Shown: positions 12,880 through 22,290 of the stretch, piece by piece
Position numbering within the stretch: position 1 is the first letter of the stretch
Layout of the letters: every line of letters starts with the position of its first letter
DNA from: Tenggerimyces flavus
Lineage (GTDB): Bacteria > Actinomycetota > Actinomycetes > Propionibacteriales > Actinopolymorphaceae
DNA length: 64,000 nucleotides
Direction of reading: 5' to 3'
Assembly (NCBI RefSeq): GCF_016907715.1
Contig: NZ_JAFBCM010000001.1
Coordinates: 4,898,001-4,962,000 of the forward strand
Program-made: the position numbers and the translations under genes
Notes under the pieces: generated by a model
Database searches by the model: none
What the model saw: only the letters and a program-made list of their open reading frames with translations
What the model was told of the DNA's origin: nothing

Positions 12880-14901
12880 CTAGCGCCGCTCGACCTCCAG
12901 TTCGGCGAGCTGGAGCCGGTACGTCGTCGCCGGCTCCTGGACGGGGACGCCGAGCTTGGTCGCCGTCACGCGGACGTACCGCAGCGTGGTCAACGGCACG
13001 GGGAACGACTGCGGACCGCGCACTCGCTGCCCGCCGGCGTAGTTCGTCGCCGTGTGCAGGAACGTCCACGGCCCGGTCGGCCCGTTGGACGCCGCGAGCG
13101 TGAAGTCCACCGGGAAGCTCGCGCCCTCGGCGGCCTGGTCGTCGCGCGGCCACAGCCTGACGTGGTTGAACGAACGCGCGCTGCCGAGGTCGACCTGCAC
13201 CCACTCGAGGTGGTTCGGGTCGGTGTACCCAGTCGACGTGAAGCCCGCCGTCGGTCCCTCCGCGTTCGCGCTCGCCAGGCTGTGCCGCATCGTGTCCACG
13301 AGTCGAGCCCGGCCCCAGCCCTGCGCCGGCGACTCGTACGACGAGCTCGACGTCACCGTACGTCCCGCGGCCAGATCGTCCACCGGGGCAGGGAAAACGG
13401 GCGGTCCCTCAGCAACGGGCTGGAGCGTCAGCAACGTCACGGAGTTCGGCGGCAGGTTCACCGGACCGGCGAACGAGGACGTCGGCGCGATCACCTGGTT
13501 CTGCACCTGCACGGGGTACTCGTGCGGCCCCGGCCGCTGGCTGCGCACCCCGGCGGCCCAGTCCGCGTAGTAGTTCCCGTTCGCGGCGTCGACGACCGTC
13601 CGCACCGCGCGGAACGTCTGATTCGCAGCCAGGTAAGGAAGATTCGTCAGCGAGATGTCGATCCGTGACGCCGCCGCGGTGTGGTTCCACAGCACCACGG
13701 CCACCCGGTTGTGCGCGGGATCCCGCGTCGCGACGCCGTAGAGACTCCGATCGGCGAGCCCGCCGGTCGTCGTGAGCCGCTCCGGCCCGAGCTTGCCGTA
13801 CATCTCGAACACGTTCGCCACGGCCTTGCGGTGCCCGTTCGCCGTCAGCATGCCGAGGTCGCCGTAGAAGCCGGCCGTCGGCGTCCACCCCTCCATCGGG
13901 CTGAAGAAGTACGCGCCGCCGAGCGACGGGTTGTCCAGGGCGCGGCTCAACCGGCGGGCGGTGTACGCGGCGTTGACGTGGGTGTCCGGTGCGGCGCCGG
14001 GGCTGCCGGTCATGTTCGACGTGCTGTTCCACTCGTTGATCAGCAGCCGCTTCGCGGGGATGCCGCGCGCGCTGAGCAGGCCCTGCGCCGTCGTCACCGT
14101 CGCGAAGTCGTCCGACCCGTAGTGGTGCCAGGACAGGAAGTCCATCGGCACGTCGAGGTGGGTGCGGTACCAGTCCAGGAACGCCGCGGTCTGGGTGCTG
14201 CCGATGTTCGCGAAGCCCGCGCCGCCGACCTTCGCGGTCGAGTCGGCCTCCTTCACCGCGCGGGCGGACGCCTCGTACATCGCGTTGTACTGATCCATCG
14301 TCCCGGTCCAGAACCACTCCGGCTCGTTCCAGATCTCCCAGTCCAGCCCGGCGATCCCGAGGCCCTCGTAGTGGTCGACGACGGCGCGTACGGTGGCCGC
14401 CCACTCCGCCAGATCGGTCGCGGGCGCGTTCCACGCCGGTCCGAGCGCGCTGGGCATGTACGACAGGCACATGAACGGGCGGATCCCGTTCTCGACCAGT
14501 TCCAGCACGACCCGGTCGAGCCGGCTGAAGTCGTACTCGAGCACCCCGGCGGGGTTCCGCGAGACGGGCGTGTAGAAGCCGTCCTCGAGCAGGTGGTCGA
14601 TGCGGATCTCCTTCAGCCCCATCCGCGCGAGCTCCGGGATCTGCGACGTGAACCAGTTCAGGTTCTGCGCCGACAGGTAGCCGCCCTGCGAGCCCTTCAG
14701 GATCTTCGCCAGCGGAACGGGGCCAGCCGTCTGCGTGTAGCTGAACGACATGCTGGTCGTGGCTGCCTGCGCGGGCGCGACGGGGATCGCGAGCAGCGCG
14801 GCGACGAGGAGCACGCCCAGGACCGCGCTGAGCGGTGCGGGCAGTGCGGCCAGTGCGGACTGGGCCGACTGGGCGAGGCGGCGACCGGACATGGGCAACA
14901 T
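12880..14901 (-). CDS. secreted GH39-like glycoside hydrolase with C-terminal discoidin domain
   Basis: A 673-residue secreted glycosidase. The ATG at 14901 is preferred over a weak in-frame TTG at 14940; ATG 14892 is equally possible. A signal sequence ends APAQAA. The catalytic barrel has LDWEIWNEPEWFW near residue 193 (acid/base Glu) and LLINEWNS near residue 290 (nucleophile Glu), the pair expected in clan GH-A families such as GH39 beta-xylosidases. The C-terminal 150 residues (AAGRTVTSSSSYES to LAELEVERR) form an F5/8 type C (discoidin) carbohydrate-binding domain. The substrate is unknown. It is convergent with the secreted-protein pair and divergent from an esterase gene. Confidence 0.85.
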   Translation of the reverse strand: MLPMSGRRLAQSAQSALAALPAPLSAVLGVLLVAALLAIPVAPAQAATTSMSFSYTQTAGPVPLAKILKGSQGGYLSAQNLNWFTSQIPELARMGLKEIRIDHLLEDGFYTPVSRNPAGVLEYDFSRLDRVVLELVENGIRPFMCLSYMPSALGPAWNAPATDLAEWAATVRAVVDHYEGLGIAGLDWEIWNEPEWFWTGTMDQYNAMYEASARAVKEADSTAKVGGAGFANIGSTQTAAFLDWYRTHLDVPMDFLSWHHYGSDDFATVTTAQGLLSARGIPAKRLLINEWNSTSNMTGSPGAAPDTHVNAAYTARRLSRALDNPSLGGAYFFSPMEGWTPTAGFYGDLGMLTANGHRKAVANVFEMYGKLGPERLTTTGGLADRSLYGVATRDPAHNRVAVVLWNHTAAASRIDISLTNLPYLAANQTFRAVRTVVDAANGNYYADWAAGVRSQRPGPHEYPVQVQNQVIAPTSSFAGPVNLPPNSVTLLTLQPVAEGPPVFPAPVDDLAAGRTVTSSSSYESPAQGWGRARLVDTMRHSLASANAEGPTAGFTSTGYTDPNHLEWVQVDLGSARSFNHVRLWPRDDQAAEGASFPVDFTLAASNGPTGPWTFLHTATNYAGGQRVRGPQSFPVPLTTLRYVRVTATKLGVPVQEPATTYRLQLAELEVERR

Positions 14902-15186
14902 TGTGCGGACGCAGCGGCATCGGCGAAAAGTATTGACCAAGGATGTGAACCGCGCGGACAGCGGTTTCCCAGACGGTGCCCGATCGGGCCAAAGCGGACG
15001 CCGGGCATTGTCCGCTAGCGGCGGAATGCAGCATCTTCTGCATTTGGGTCATCTCTGTGTGTCGCGCGACTTAACATCGCGATAGGGGATCGCTTCGATG
15101 ACGAACTGTTGTCGAACGAATGCTTTCTGTACGAACAATTCGGGCGATTCGTGCGGACAGAGGTCTTTGGGACGAGGGGGTTTACC

Positions 15187-16425
15187 GTGAGTGCACCGAG
15201 GTCTTGGCGAGGTGTGTCCAGAAGAGGGCTCGCTGTCGTCGTTGCCGCTTTGGCTACGACGGTGGGGGTTGCGGCCCCGACCGTCCTCCAGCCCCGAGCC
15301 GAGCCCGCCGTGGCTCCCGCGAGCGCGTACCACCAGGTCGTCACCTGGGGTGCAGCACCGCAGAAGATGACGAACACGTTCAATACCCAGACGTTCCGGA
15401 TGATCGTGAAGACGAGCGTCGCCGGCAACAATGTGCAAATTCGACTTTCGAACGCATTTGGTACGCGAGCCATTACGTTCGGCAGTGCTTACCTCGGGCG
15501 ACAGGGGTCGGGCGCGACGGTGGCGTCGGGCTCCAACCGGCAGCTGCGGTTCGGCGGCTCGCGGTCGGTGGTCGTACCGCCCGGCTCGTCCGTGCTCAGT
15601 GACCCGTTGTCCGGAACGGTGGCGGCCAACACCAAGCTCGCCGTGAGCCTGCACGTCGTCGGCAACGCCGGCCAGGTGACGGGCCACGCGGTGGCGAGCC
15701 AGGTCTCGTACGTCAGCAGCGTCGGCGACTACGCCGCTCGCTCCGACGGCGCCCAGTTCACGCCGACCCCGAACTGGTTCTTCCTCGACGGGGTGGTCGT
15801 GACGACCTCGTCGACCATCGGCACCGTCGTCTGTCTCGGCGACTCGATCACCGACGGCACCAGGTCGAGCCAGAACCTGAACCGCCGCTACCCGGACTAC
15901 CTCGCCACGCGGCTCCAGCAGCAGCACTCCACCCGGTACGCCGGAGTGGCCAACGTCGGCATCTCCTCCAACCGCCTCACCGGCGACGGCACCGGCGTCA
16001 GCGGCCTGGCCCGGTTCGACCGCGACGTGCTCGCTCAGCCGGGCGTGGACACGCTCGTGTTCATGCAGGGCATCAACGACATCCGCCTCGACGTGGCGAC
16101 GCGGCCCGAGCAGCTGACCGCGGCGTACCGCCAGATCGTCGCGCGAGCGCACGCGCACGGGATCAAGGTGATCGGCGGGACGCTGATGCCGTTCTACGGC
16201 GACAAGTTCTACACCGAGGAGCGCGAACGGCTCCGCCAGCAGGTGAACCAGTGGATCCGTTCCAGCAACGCGTTCGACGCGGTGGTCGACTTCGACAAGG
16301 CCACCCGCGACCCGATCTTCCCGAAGCGGCTGCGGCCGTCGTACGACTCCGGCGACCGCATCCACCCGAGCGACGCCGGCTACCAAGTGATGGCCAACGC
16401 CATCGATCTGAGCCAGTTCAGGTAA
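15187..16425 (+). CDS. secreted SGNH/GDSL-family esterase
   Basis: A 412-residue exported SGNH hydrolase. The GTG at 15187, after GAGGGGG, starts a signal sequence (RRGLAVVVAALATTVGVAAPT). A beta-rich N-terminal part of about 200 residues precedes the catalytic domain. Block I is VVCLGDSITDG (nucleophile Ser), block III MQGINDIR, and block V DRIHPSDAGY (catalytic Asp and His). The order matches GDSL lipases that deacylate polysaccharides. The start region is shared with a divergent glycosidase gene, which fits joint use on plant or fungal polymers. Between the two starts (14902-15186) lies a small inverted repeat AATGCAG/CTGCATT at 15025-15044. Confidence 0.88.
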   Translation: MSAPRSWRGVSRRGLAVVVAALATTVGVAAPTVLQPRAEPAVAPASAYHQVVTWGAAPQKMTNTFNTQTFRMIVKTSVAGNNVQIRLSNAFGTRAITFGSAYLGRQGSGATVASGSNRQLRFGGSRSVVVPPGSSVLSDPLSGTVAANTKLAVSLHVVGNAGQVTGHAVASQVSYVSSVGDYAARSDGAQFTPTPNWFFLDGVVVTTSSTIGTVVCLGDSITDGTRSSQNLNRRYPDYLATRLQQQHSTRYAGVANVGISSNRLTGDGTGVSGLARFDRDVLAQPGVDTLVFMQGINDIRLDVATRPEQLTAAYRQIVARAHAHGIKVIGGTLMPFYGDKFYTEERERLRQQVNQWIRSSNAFDAVVDFDKATRDPIFPKRLRPSYDSGDRIHPSDAGYQVMANAIDLSQFR

Positions 16426-16437
16426 CGGCCGGGAGGA

Positions 16438-16463
16438 GGGTGCGGGGAGTGGGCCCCGCACCC
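16438..16463 (+). terminator. hairpin downstream of the SGNH esterase
   Basis: Arms GGGTGCGGGG and CCCCGCACCC (10 bp, perfect) surround an AGTGGG loop 12 nt after the esterase stop. There is no U tract, as is common in high-GC actinobacteria. Confidence 0.6.
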
Positions 16464-16498
16464 GCCTGGCGGCTGTCCGCCGTGAGAGTCTGGCCGGC

Positions 16499-17311
16499 AT
16501 GTCTCTCGCCAGCGCGGAGCTCGCGGCTTCGATCAGCACCCTCGCCGACGCCGCGGGCGCGGCGATCCTCGAGATCTACGCCCGTTCCGACCCCGGCACG
16601 CGCGAGAAGGCCGACCGTACGCCGGTCACCGAGGCCGACCTGGAGTCCGAGCGGCTGATCCTCGCGGGCCTGCGCGAGCTCACGCCCGACGTCCCGATCG
16701 TGGCCGAGGAGAGCGTCGCGGCTGGCGTCGTCCCGGAGACCGACGACGGCCCGTTCTGGCTCGTCGACCCGCTCGACGGCACCCGCGAGTTCCTGTCCGG
16801 CAACGGCGAGTTCACGGTGAACATCGCGCTGGTCGAGGCCGGCGTACCCGTCCTCGGCGTCGTCCACCTCCCGGTCCAGGACACGAGCTATCTCGGCGGC
16901 GCCGGCGCGGCGACCGTCGCGAAAGGACACGAGCGACGAAACCTTGGTGTCGTCCAGGCGAACGAGGCCGGGTTCCGCGTCCTCGTCAGCCGCAGCCATC
17001 TGGACGAGGAGACCGAACGCTGGCTCGCCGACGTCCCGGTCACCGAACGTATCTCGGCCGGTAGCTCGCTGAAGTTCTGCCGGATCGCGGAGGGTGCCGC
17101 GGACCTCTATCCGCGCTTCGGGCGGACCATGGAATGGGACACCGCCGCAGGTCAGGCCGTGTTGCTCGCCGCCGGAGGGGCGGTCACGACGCCGTCCGGA
17201 ACGCCGCTACGCTACGGCAAGCCCGGGTTCGCCAACCCGTCATTCCTCGCATTCGGGGCGACGGCGCCTCAGGCGCGCGGGGACGTTGAGACCGGGCATC
17301 GGGGAACCTGA
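16499..17311 (+). CDS. cysQ: 3'(2'),5'-bisphosphate nucleotidase / inositol monophosphatase family (CysQ)
   Basis: A lithium-sensitive phosphatase of the IMPase superfamily, expected to clear PAP made during sulfate assimilation. It has 270 residues. The metal-binding motifs are present: the early VTEADLESE, VAEESV, WLVDPLDGTREF near residues 82-93, and the second motif EWDTAAGQAVLLAAGG near residue 206. The TREF sequence after DPLDG favours CysQ over inositol phosphatases. No clear ribosome site precedes the ATG. The last 20 residues are low in similarity to known enzymes. Confidence 0.85.
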   Translation: MSLASAELAASISTLADAAGAAILEIYARSDPGTREKADRTPVTEADLESERLILAGLRELTPDVPIVAEESVAAGVVPETDDGPFWLVDPLDGTREFLSGNGEFTVNIALVEAGVPVLGVVHLPVQDTSYLGGAGAATVAKGHERRNLGVVQANEAGFRVLVSRSHLDEETERWLADVPVTERISAGSSLKFCRIAEGAADLYPRFGRTMEWDTAAGQAVLLAAGGAVTTPSGTPLRYGKPGFANPSFLAFGATAPQARGDVETGHRGT

Positions 17312-17370
17312 CCTCACGTACGGAACGTCCTAGTGCGCGCCGTACGACATCTCCAGAAAGGGCACAAACT

Positions 17371-17835
17371 GTGAAGCGACGCACGGGGGCACTGCTCCTC
17401 GCCGCTGGCCTGAGCCTGGCCGTCCTGACCGCTTGCGGGGGCAGTGGCGGGAGCACCACCACGGGCAGCGGGAGCTCCGGCAGTGGCAACAGCAACGCTG
17501 GCAGCGGTGACGTCAAGGCGTACTGCGCCGCGGTCCGCGACGCCGGCACCGAGCTGCTCAAGCCGGCTCCGGCCGGTGAGACGAAGGACCTCTCGTCGAC
17601 GTACCAGAAGATCGCCGACGTGGCTCCGGACGACATCAAGCCGTCCTGGCAGACGCTGGCCGACCAGATGAAGGTCCTCCAGGAGGGCCTCAAGATCGAC
17701 CCGCAGGCCATCGCCACGACGGACCCCGCCGACCTCGAGGCGCAGCAGAAGAAGACCGAAGAGGCCAGCACGAAGATGCAGGAGGCCATCACCAAGGTCT
17801 CCGAGGACACGACCAAGCGCTGCGTCAACGCGTGA
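17371..17835 (+). CDS. small lipoprotein, unknown function
   Basis: A 154-residue lipoprotein. The signal peptide MKRRTGALLLAAGLSLAVL runs into the lipobox LTACG with the acylated cysteine near residue 23, followed by a Gly/Ser-rich tether. The exported domain (DVKAYCAAVRDAGTELLKP to TKRCVN) looks alpha-helical and holds two cysteines that could pair. I do not recognise a named family; similar short helical lipoproteins are common in actinobacteria. GTG-free ATG start at 17371 after AGAAAGGGC. Confidence 0.75.
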   Translation: MKRRTGALLLAAGLSLAVLTACGGSGGSTTTGSGSSGSGNSNAGSGDVKAYCAAVRDAGTELLKPAPAGETKDLSSTYQKIADVAPDDIKPSWQTLADQMKVLQEGLKIDPQAIATTDPADLEAQQKKTEEASTKMQEAITKVSEDTTKRCVNA

Positions 17836-17870
17836 TGAGGTGGGCCGGGGATGACGGAGAGCGTCGGACA

Positions 17871-17889
17871 AGCGCGCGTAGCGCGCGCT
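17871..17889 (+). terminator. GC hairpin downstream of the lipoprotein gene
   Basis: Arms AGCGCGCG and CGCGCGCT with a TAG loop, 36 nt after the lipoprotein stop. A likely terminator. It opens a 427-nt stretch (17836-18262) with no credible gene. Confidence 0.5.
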
Positions 17890-18025
17890 GCGTTCGGCGC
17901 CCCGCGCCCGTATGGGCGTGGTGCAGGAGGAACTCATATTGGTTATATGGGTGACGATGTGCACCGCGGCCAGACGGGATGTGGGGTGTCGCACGCCCGG
18001 CGATATCCGTCAGACGCGGCCCAGA

Positions 18026-18065
18026 ATGTGTGGGGGCGTCCGGGTTGCGGACGCCCCCGTCACAT
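18026..18065. terminator. strong GC hairpin ahead of mihF
   Basis: An 11-bp perfect stem GGGGGCGTCCG/CGGACGCCCCC with GGTTG loop, extended by ATGTG/CACAT outside a small bulge. It lies in the gap before mihF and may insulate the housekeeping block from the upstream genes. The rest of the gap shows only a possible minus-10 (TAAGAT at 18128) and nothing else I can name. Confidence 0.55.
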
Positions 18066-18262
18066 GTGTCGGTCGGCTCTGCTTCGATGATGCCGGTCAG
18101 CCGAGTAGCCTCACCTGCGAGGCTGGCTAAGATCGCACAGCCTCGTGCGACACGCTCGAGACAGCTGCCGACACGAAAACGCGACAACTGCACACAGGCC
18201 GACGCCAGAAGCGTAAGAATCTCCCTTGCCCTGCCCGTCCCCACGCCCCGAGGTGACCGTCC

Positions 18263-18583
18263 GTGCCGCTTCCTCCCCTGACTCCCGAAGCTCGTCAAGC
18301 TGCCCTCGAGAAGGCGGCGCAGGCCCGGCGGGAGCGAGCCGAGGTGAAGAACCGCCTGAAGCACTCCGGCGCATCCCTTGGCGAGGTCGTCAGCCAGGGC
18401 CGCAACTCCAACGAGATCATCGGCAAGATGAAGGTCCTCGACCTGCTCTGCGCGATGCCGGGAGTCGGCAAGGTCCGCGCCAGGCAGATCATGGAGCGGA
18501 TCGGCATCTCCGAGAGCCGCCGGGTCCGCGGACTCGGCGAGAACCAGGTCGCCGCGCTCAAGCGCGAGTTCGGCGAGTCCTGA
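18263..18583 (+). CDS. mihF: actinobacterial integration host factor (mIHF)
   Basis: A nucleoid-associated DNA-binding protein essential in mycobacteria, unrelated in fold to enteric IHF. It has 106 residues from a GTG. The basic N-terminal helix ([25 protein letters not shown]) precedes the H2TH/helix-hairpin-helix region ([25 protein letters not shown]), ending [17 protein letters not shown] as in the family. It opens the conserved mihF-gmk-rpoZ-coaBC block, in which pyrF normally lies close upstream. Confidence 0.95.
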   Translation: MPLPPLTPEARQAALEKAAQARRERAEVKNRLKHSGASLGEVVSQGRNSNEIIGKMKVLDLLCAMPGVGKVRARQIMERIGISESRRVRGLGENQVAALKREFGES

Positions 18584-18629
18584 GCCGCTAGCCACCACAG
18601 AACCTGAGCACGAGGCGGTACGTACGGCG

Positions 18630-19232
18630 ATGACCGGATCAGCGTTCTTCGAAACGGCGGGTGCCTCCCGCCTCACCGTGCTGGCCGGGCCGACCGCGGT
18701 CGGCAAGGGCACCGTCGCCGCCGCGATCCGCGCGCACTATCCGGAGGTCTGGATCTCCGTCTCGGCGACGACTCGACCGCCGCGACCGGGTGAGGTGCTC
18801 GGCACCCACTACTGGTTCGTCGACGACGCCGAGTTCGACCACATGGTCGAGACCGGCGAGCTGCTCGAGTGGGCGGTGGTGCACGGCGTTCACCGGTACG
18901 GAACGCCGCGGCGCGCCGTCCTGGAGGCGCTCGAGGCGGGCCGGCCCGCGCTGTTGGAGATCGATCTGCAGGGCGCGCGCCAGGTGCGGGACACGATGCC
19001 GGAGGCGATGTTCGTGTTCCTCGCGCCGCCGCACTGGGACGAGCTCGTTCGCCGGCTGGTCGGTCGGGGAACCGAGTCGGCCGAGGAACAGGCCCGCCGG
19101 CTGGACACCGCCAGGCGTGAGCTGGCGGCCGAGCGGGAGTTCGATGTGACCATTGTCAACACCGATGTCCCGACCGCTGCCGCGGAGTTGGTATCCTTGA
19201 TGTACTCCCACACGACAGCACCGGAGGCCTGA
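18630..19232 (+). CDS. gmk: guanylate kinase
   Basis: It phosphorylates GMP to GDP. The protein is 200 residues, normal length. The P-loop is [12 protein letters not shown] (residues 18-29), the GMP-binding [11 protein letters not shown] follows, and the lid region contains [16 protein letters not shown]. It lies 46 nt after mihF and 2 nt before rpoZ, as in other actinobacteria. Confidence 0.96.
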   Translation: MTGSAFFETAGASRLTVLAGPTAVGKGTVAAAIRAHYPEVWISVSATTRPPRPGEVLGTHYWFVDDAEFDHMVETGELLEWAVVHGVHRYGTPRRAVLEALEAGRPALLEIDLQGARQVRDTMPEAMFVFLAPPHWDELVRRLVGRGTESAEEQARRLDTARRELAAEREFDVTIVNTDVPTAAAELVSLMYSHTTAPEA

Positions 19233-19234
19233 GC

Positions 19235-19525
19235 TTGTCCGGCACCCCGACCACGGCCGAGGGCATCACGTACCCGCCCATCGACGACCTACTGACCAAG
19301 GCTGACTCGAAGTACAAGCTCGTCTTGTTCTCCGCCAAGCGCGCCCGCCAGATCAACGCCTACTACGCCCAGCTGGGCGAGGGCCTGCTCGAGTACGTCG
19401 GCCCGCTCGTGGACACCCATGTCCAGGAGAAGCCGCTCTCGATCGCGCTGCGTGAGATCAACGAGGGTCTGCTGACGGTCGAGGACATCGAGCCGACCGA
19501 GACCAACCCGCCCGCGGCCTCCTAA
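19235..19525 (+). CDS. rpoZ: RNA polymerase omega subunit
   Basis: Omega helps assembly of the RNA polymerase core. The 96-residue protein has the family core [28 protein letters not shown] and ends with the usual variable tail. The start is a TTG at 19235, supported by GGAGG 8 nt upstream inside the end of gmk; no ATG or GTG gives the conserved N-terminus. Confidence 0.94.
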   Translation: MSGTPTTAEGITYPPIDDLLTKADSKYKLVLFSAKRARQINAYYAQLGEGLLEYVGPLVDTHVQEKPLSIALREINEGLLTVEDIEPTETNPPAAS

Positions 19526-19557
19526 GCCACGGCTCGCGCGACAACCGAAGACGAACG

Positions 19558-20787
19558 ATGCCCGCCACCACCCGAGCAGCTCGGGTGGTGCTTGGCGTTT
19601 CCGGCGGGATCGCGGCGTACAAGGCGGCGAGCCTGCTCCGGCTGCTGGTCGAGGCGGGGCACTCGGTGCGCGTCGTCCCGACTGCTTCGGCTTTGAAGTT
19701 CGTGGGCGAGGCGACCTGGGCGGCGCTGTCGCACGAGCCGGTCCATACGTCGGTGTGGTCGGACGTGCACGAGGTGCCGCACGTACGGCTGGGGCAGACC
19801 GCAGACCTCGTCGTGGTCGCGCCCGCTACGGCTGACCTGCTGGCTCAGGCGGCGCACGGCTCGGCGTCGGACCTGTTGACTTCGACGCTGCTCACCGCCC
19901 GGTGCCCGGTCGTACTGGCGCCCGCGATGCACACCGAGATGTGGGAGCACGCGGCGACGCGCGCGAACGTCGCGTTGCTGCGGTCGCGGGGTGTGCTGGT
20001 GGTGGAGCCGGCAGAGGGCCGGCTGACCGGTGCTGACACGGGGAAGGGGCGGTTGCCGGAGCCAGACGCTCTCTTCGATGTGTGCGCACTGGTTTTGGCA
20101 CGGGGCGCTGCCGGGTTGTCGCAGGACCTTTCCGGGCGCCGGGTCGTCGTGTCGGCTGGTGGGACGCGGGAGTTTTTGGATCCCGTTCGGTATCTGGGGA
20201 ACCGTTCGTCGGGGCGGCAGGGCTACGCGCTGGCCCGGGCCGCTGTCGTTCGGGGCGCCTCGGTGACCTTGGTGTCCGCGTCGGCGCTGCCGGAGCCAGC
20301 GGGGGTGAAGGTCGTCCCGGTGGTGTCGACGCGGGACATGCGCGAAGCGGTGCTGTCCGCTGCCGCGTCCGCTGATGCGGTGGTGATGGCGGCCGCGCCG
20401 GCAGACTTCCGGCCGGCGGAGTATGTCGAGCACAAGATCAAGAAGGTCGACGACGTCTCGGCACCTTCTGTCGTGCTGGTGCAGAACCCGGACATCTTGG
20501 CCGAGCTCGCGCACAACCGGCCGTCTCCCGGGCTGGTGGTGGTGGGCTTCGCGGCCGAGACCGGCGACGCGTCCGGCTCGGTCCTGGACCACGGCCGGGC
20601 CAAGCTCGCCCGCAAGGGCGCCGACCTGCTGGTGGTCAACGAGGTCGGCGCCACCAAGGGTTTCGAGTCGACCGAGAACGAGGCCGTCATCCTCGGCGCG
20701 GACGGCTCGGAGACCCCCGTCCCGCTGGGCTCGAAGGACCTCCTCGCCCACCACATCTGGGACCTCGTCGCCACCCGCCTGTCCTAG
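19558..20787 (+). CDS. coaBC: bifunctional phosphopantothenoylcysteine decarboxylase / phosphopantothenate-cysteine ligase
   Basis: It carries out two steps of coenzyme A synthesis. The 409 residues comprise an N-terminal FMN-dependent CoaC (VLGVSGGIAAYKAASLLRLL; PAMHTEMW, where the usual PAMNxxMW has His, a variant I associate with actinobacteria) and a C-terminal CoaB domain (VVSAGGTREFLDPVR, NRSSGRQGYALA, EHKIKK with the conserved lysine). It ends the housekeeping block; metK, usually close by in this order, is displaced 18 kb downstream. Confidence 0.95.
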   Translation: MPATTRAARVVLGVSGGIAAYKAASLLRLLVEAGHSVRVVPTASALKFVGEATWAALSHEPVHTSVWSDVHEVPHVRLGQTADLVVVAPATADLLAQAAHGSASDLLTSTLLTARCPVVLAPAMHTEMWEHAATRANVALLRSRGVLVVEPAEGRLTGADTGKGRLPEPDALFDVCALVLARGAAGLSQDLSGRRVVVSAGGTREFLDPVRYLGNRSSGRQGYALARAAVVRGASVTLVSASALPEPAGVKVVPVVSTRDMREAVLSAAASADAVVMAAAPADFRPAEYVEHKIKKVDDVSAPSVVLVQNPDILAELAHNRPSPGLVVVGFAAETGDASGSVLDHGRAKLARKGADLLVVNEVGATKGFESTENEAVILGADGSETPVPLGSKDLLAHHIWDLVATRLS

Positions 20788-20797
20788 CCCTCTGAGG

Positions 20798-21991
20798 ATG
20801 GCTGAGTCCCCAACGCTGCGTCGCTGGCGGCCGCTCTGGTTCTCCTACGCGGTCAGTGCGAGCGGTACGTCGGTCGCCAGCGGGATCCTGCCGATCATCG
20901 CGATCCTCCACCTGCACGCCTCGGCTGCTCAGGTCTCCGCCCTGGCCGCGATCTCCGCGGTCGCAGGCGGCGTCGGCGGAACGCTCAGCGCCCGGCTGTT
21001 CGATCGGGCGCCGAGGCTCGCCGTGCTCCGGTGGATCCAGCTGTTCCAGTGCGCGTCCCTGGCCGTCCTGCTGATCGTCGCTGCCGTTGGCTGGCTGACG
21101 TTCACTCACCTCGTCGTGGTCGCGGCCATCCAGGCTGCCGGCTTCATCGCCTACGCGGCGGGCTTCAACCTGCACCTGAAGCAGTCGCTCGAGGACGACG
21201 ACCTGATCGTCGCGACCTCGCGCATCGAGGCGACGACCTGGACGACCCAGTCGATCGGCCCGATGCTCGGCGGCGTACTCACCAGTGCCGTCGGTCCGTT
21301 CCTCGCGGTGGCGATCGACGCGCTCAGCTTCGTCGCCTCCGCTCTCGGACTCGCCAAGGCCAAGGACGACAGGCAACCTCGACGCGGGCCGAACGAACGC
21401 CTCGGCGGCGGGCTGCCGTACATCTGGCGCAACGACATCCTTCGCCCGCTCTACCTCAACGCGATGACCCTTGGCGGCGGGCTGCTGATGGCGAGCCCGC
21501 TCGTCGCCCTGCTGATGCTCAGGGACCTCGGCCTCCCCGCCTGGCAGTACGGCCTCGCGGTCGGGCTGCCAGCGGTGGCAGGACTGGCCGGGGCGTTCTG
21601 CGCGCCGCGGCTCCATCGCGCCCTTGGACAACGCAGGACGCTCCTCTTCTTCGGAGCGCTGCGCGGTCCCTGCCTCGTCCCGCTCGCGCTCGCGCCCTCC
21701 GGCCCGGCCGCCCTCTGGGTCATCCTCGGCAGCCAGGCCCTGCTGCTGTTCGCCGCCGGGGTGTTCAACCCGACCTTCGCGACCACCCGACTCCAGGCGT
21801 CCTCCGTCGACATGATCGCCCGCGTGTCTGCGGCGTGGTCCGGCTCGGCCAAGGTGGTTCAGCCCGCGTGCATCGCTCTCGGCGGGCTCATCGCGGCGGC
21901 GACCAGCGTCAGGGTCGCGCTCGGTGCAGCGGCCGCACTGGGCGTCGCGAGCGTCGTCGCTCTTCCGTGGCGTCGATCGAGCCCGGACTGA
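20798..21991 (+). CDS. MFS transporter, 12-TM
   Basis: A 397-residue major facilitator protein. The ATG at 20798 after TCTGAGG gives MAESPTLRRWRPLWFSYAVSA and the first membrane helix; about 12 hydrophobic helices follow, with a polar central loop near residue 190 (AKAKDDRQPRRGPNER). The lack of strong sugar-porter motifs and the presence of an SARLFDR-type loop 2-3 point to the drug-efflux-like actinobacterial MFS group. The substrate is unknown. It starts 10 nt after coaBC, so it may be cotranscribed. Confidence 0.82.
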   Translation: MAESPTLRRWRPLWFSYAVSASGTSVASGILPIIAILHLHASAAQVSALAAISAVAGGVGGTLSARLFDRAPRLAVLRWIQLFQCASLAVLLIVAAVGWLTFTHLVVVAAIQAAGFIAYAAGFNLHLKQSLEDDDLIVATSRIEATTWTTQSIGPMLGGVLTSAVGPFLAVAIDALSFVASALGLAKAKDDRQPRRGPNERLGGGLPYIWRNDILRPLYLNAMTLGGGLLMASPLVALLMLRDLGLPAWQYGLAVGLPAVAGLAGAFCAPRLHRALGQRRTLLFFGALRGPCLVPLALAPSGPAALWVILGSQALLLFAAGVFNPTFATTRLQASSVDMIARVSAAWSGSAKVVQPACIALGGLIAAATSVRVALGAAAALGVASVVALPWRRSSPD

Positions 21992-22003
21992 TGGCTATAG
22001 CGC

Positions 22004-22027
22004 GTGCCATACTGGATGCTATGGCAC
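22004..22027 (+). promoter_or_regulatory. inverted repeat over the toxin-antitoxin promoter and start
   Basis: GTGCCATA and TATGGCAC form a perfect 8-bp inverted repeat with an 8-nt spacer; the second arm includes the antitoxin ATG. A minus-10-like CATACT (22008-22013) lies 7 nt before the ATG, as expected for a leaderless transcript. Binding here would allow the usual autorepression by an antitoxin or its complex. Confidence 0.55.
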
Positions 22028-22290
22028 CGACCTCGATGCAGATCGACTCCCGTCTGCGTGACGACCTGGCGACCATCGCTCAGCGAGACTTCGATGGCGT
22101 GACGCTTGGCGAGGCGGTCCGGCGGCTGGTCAAGGAACATCAGCTCCATCGCATCGTCCAGCGCTACGAGGAACTGCGCGCCGACCCGGAGGAGTGGGCG
22201 AGCTACCAGGCCGAGGCGAGGCTGACCGACAACGCGGCCGGCGACGGACTGCCAGGGGCGGCCGAGGAGTACCCGGAGTACAACCGGTGA
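22021..22290 (+). CDS. MazE-like antitoxin
   Basis: An 89-residue antitoxin candidate. The N-terminal part (SMQIDSRLRDDLATIAQRDFDGVTLGEAVRRLV) fits a ribbon-helix-helix DNA-binding fold, and the acidic tail (EEYPEYNR) resembles MazE-type toxin-neutralising tails. The stop overlaps the toxin GTG (GTGA), the classic TA arrangement. An in-frame ATG at 21991 would add ten residues, but a minus-10-like box lies between the two. The operator-like repeat spans its start. Confidence 0.82.
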   Translation: MAPTSMQIDSRLRDDLATIAQRDFDGVTLGEAVRRLVKEHQLHRIVQRYEELRADPEEWASYQAEARLTDNAAGDGLPGAAEEYPEYNR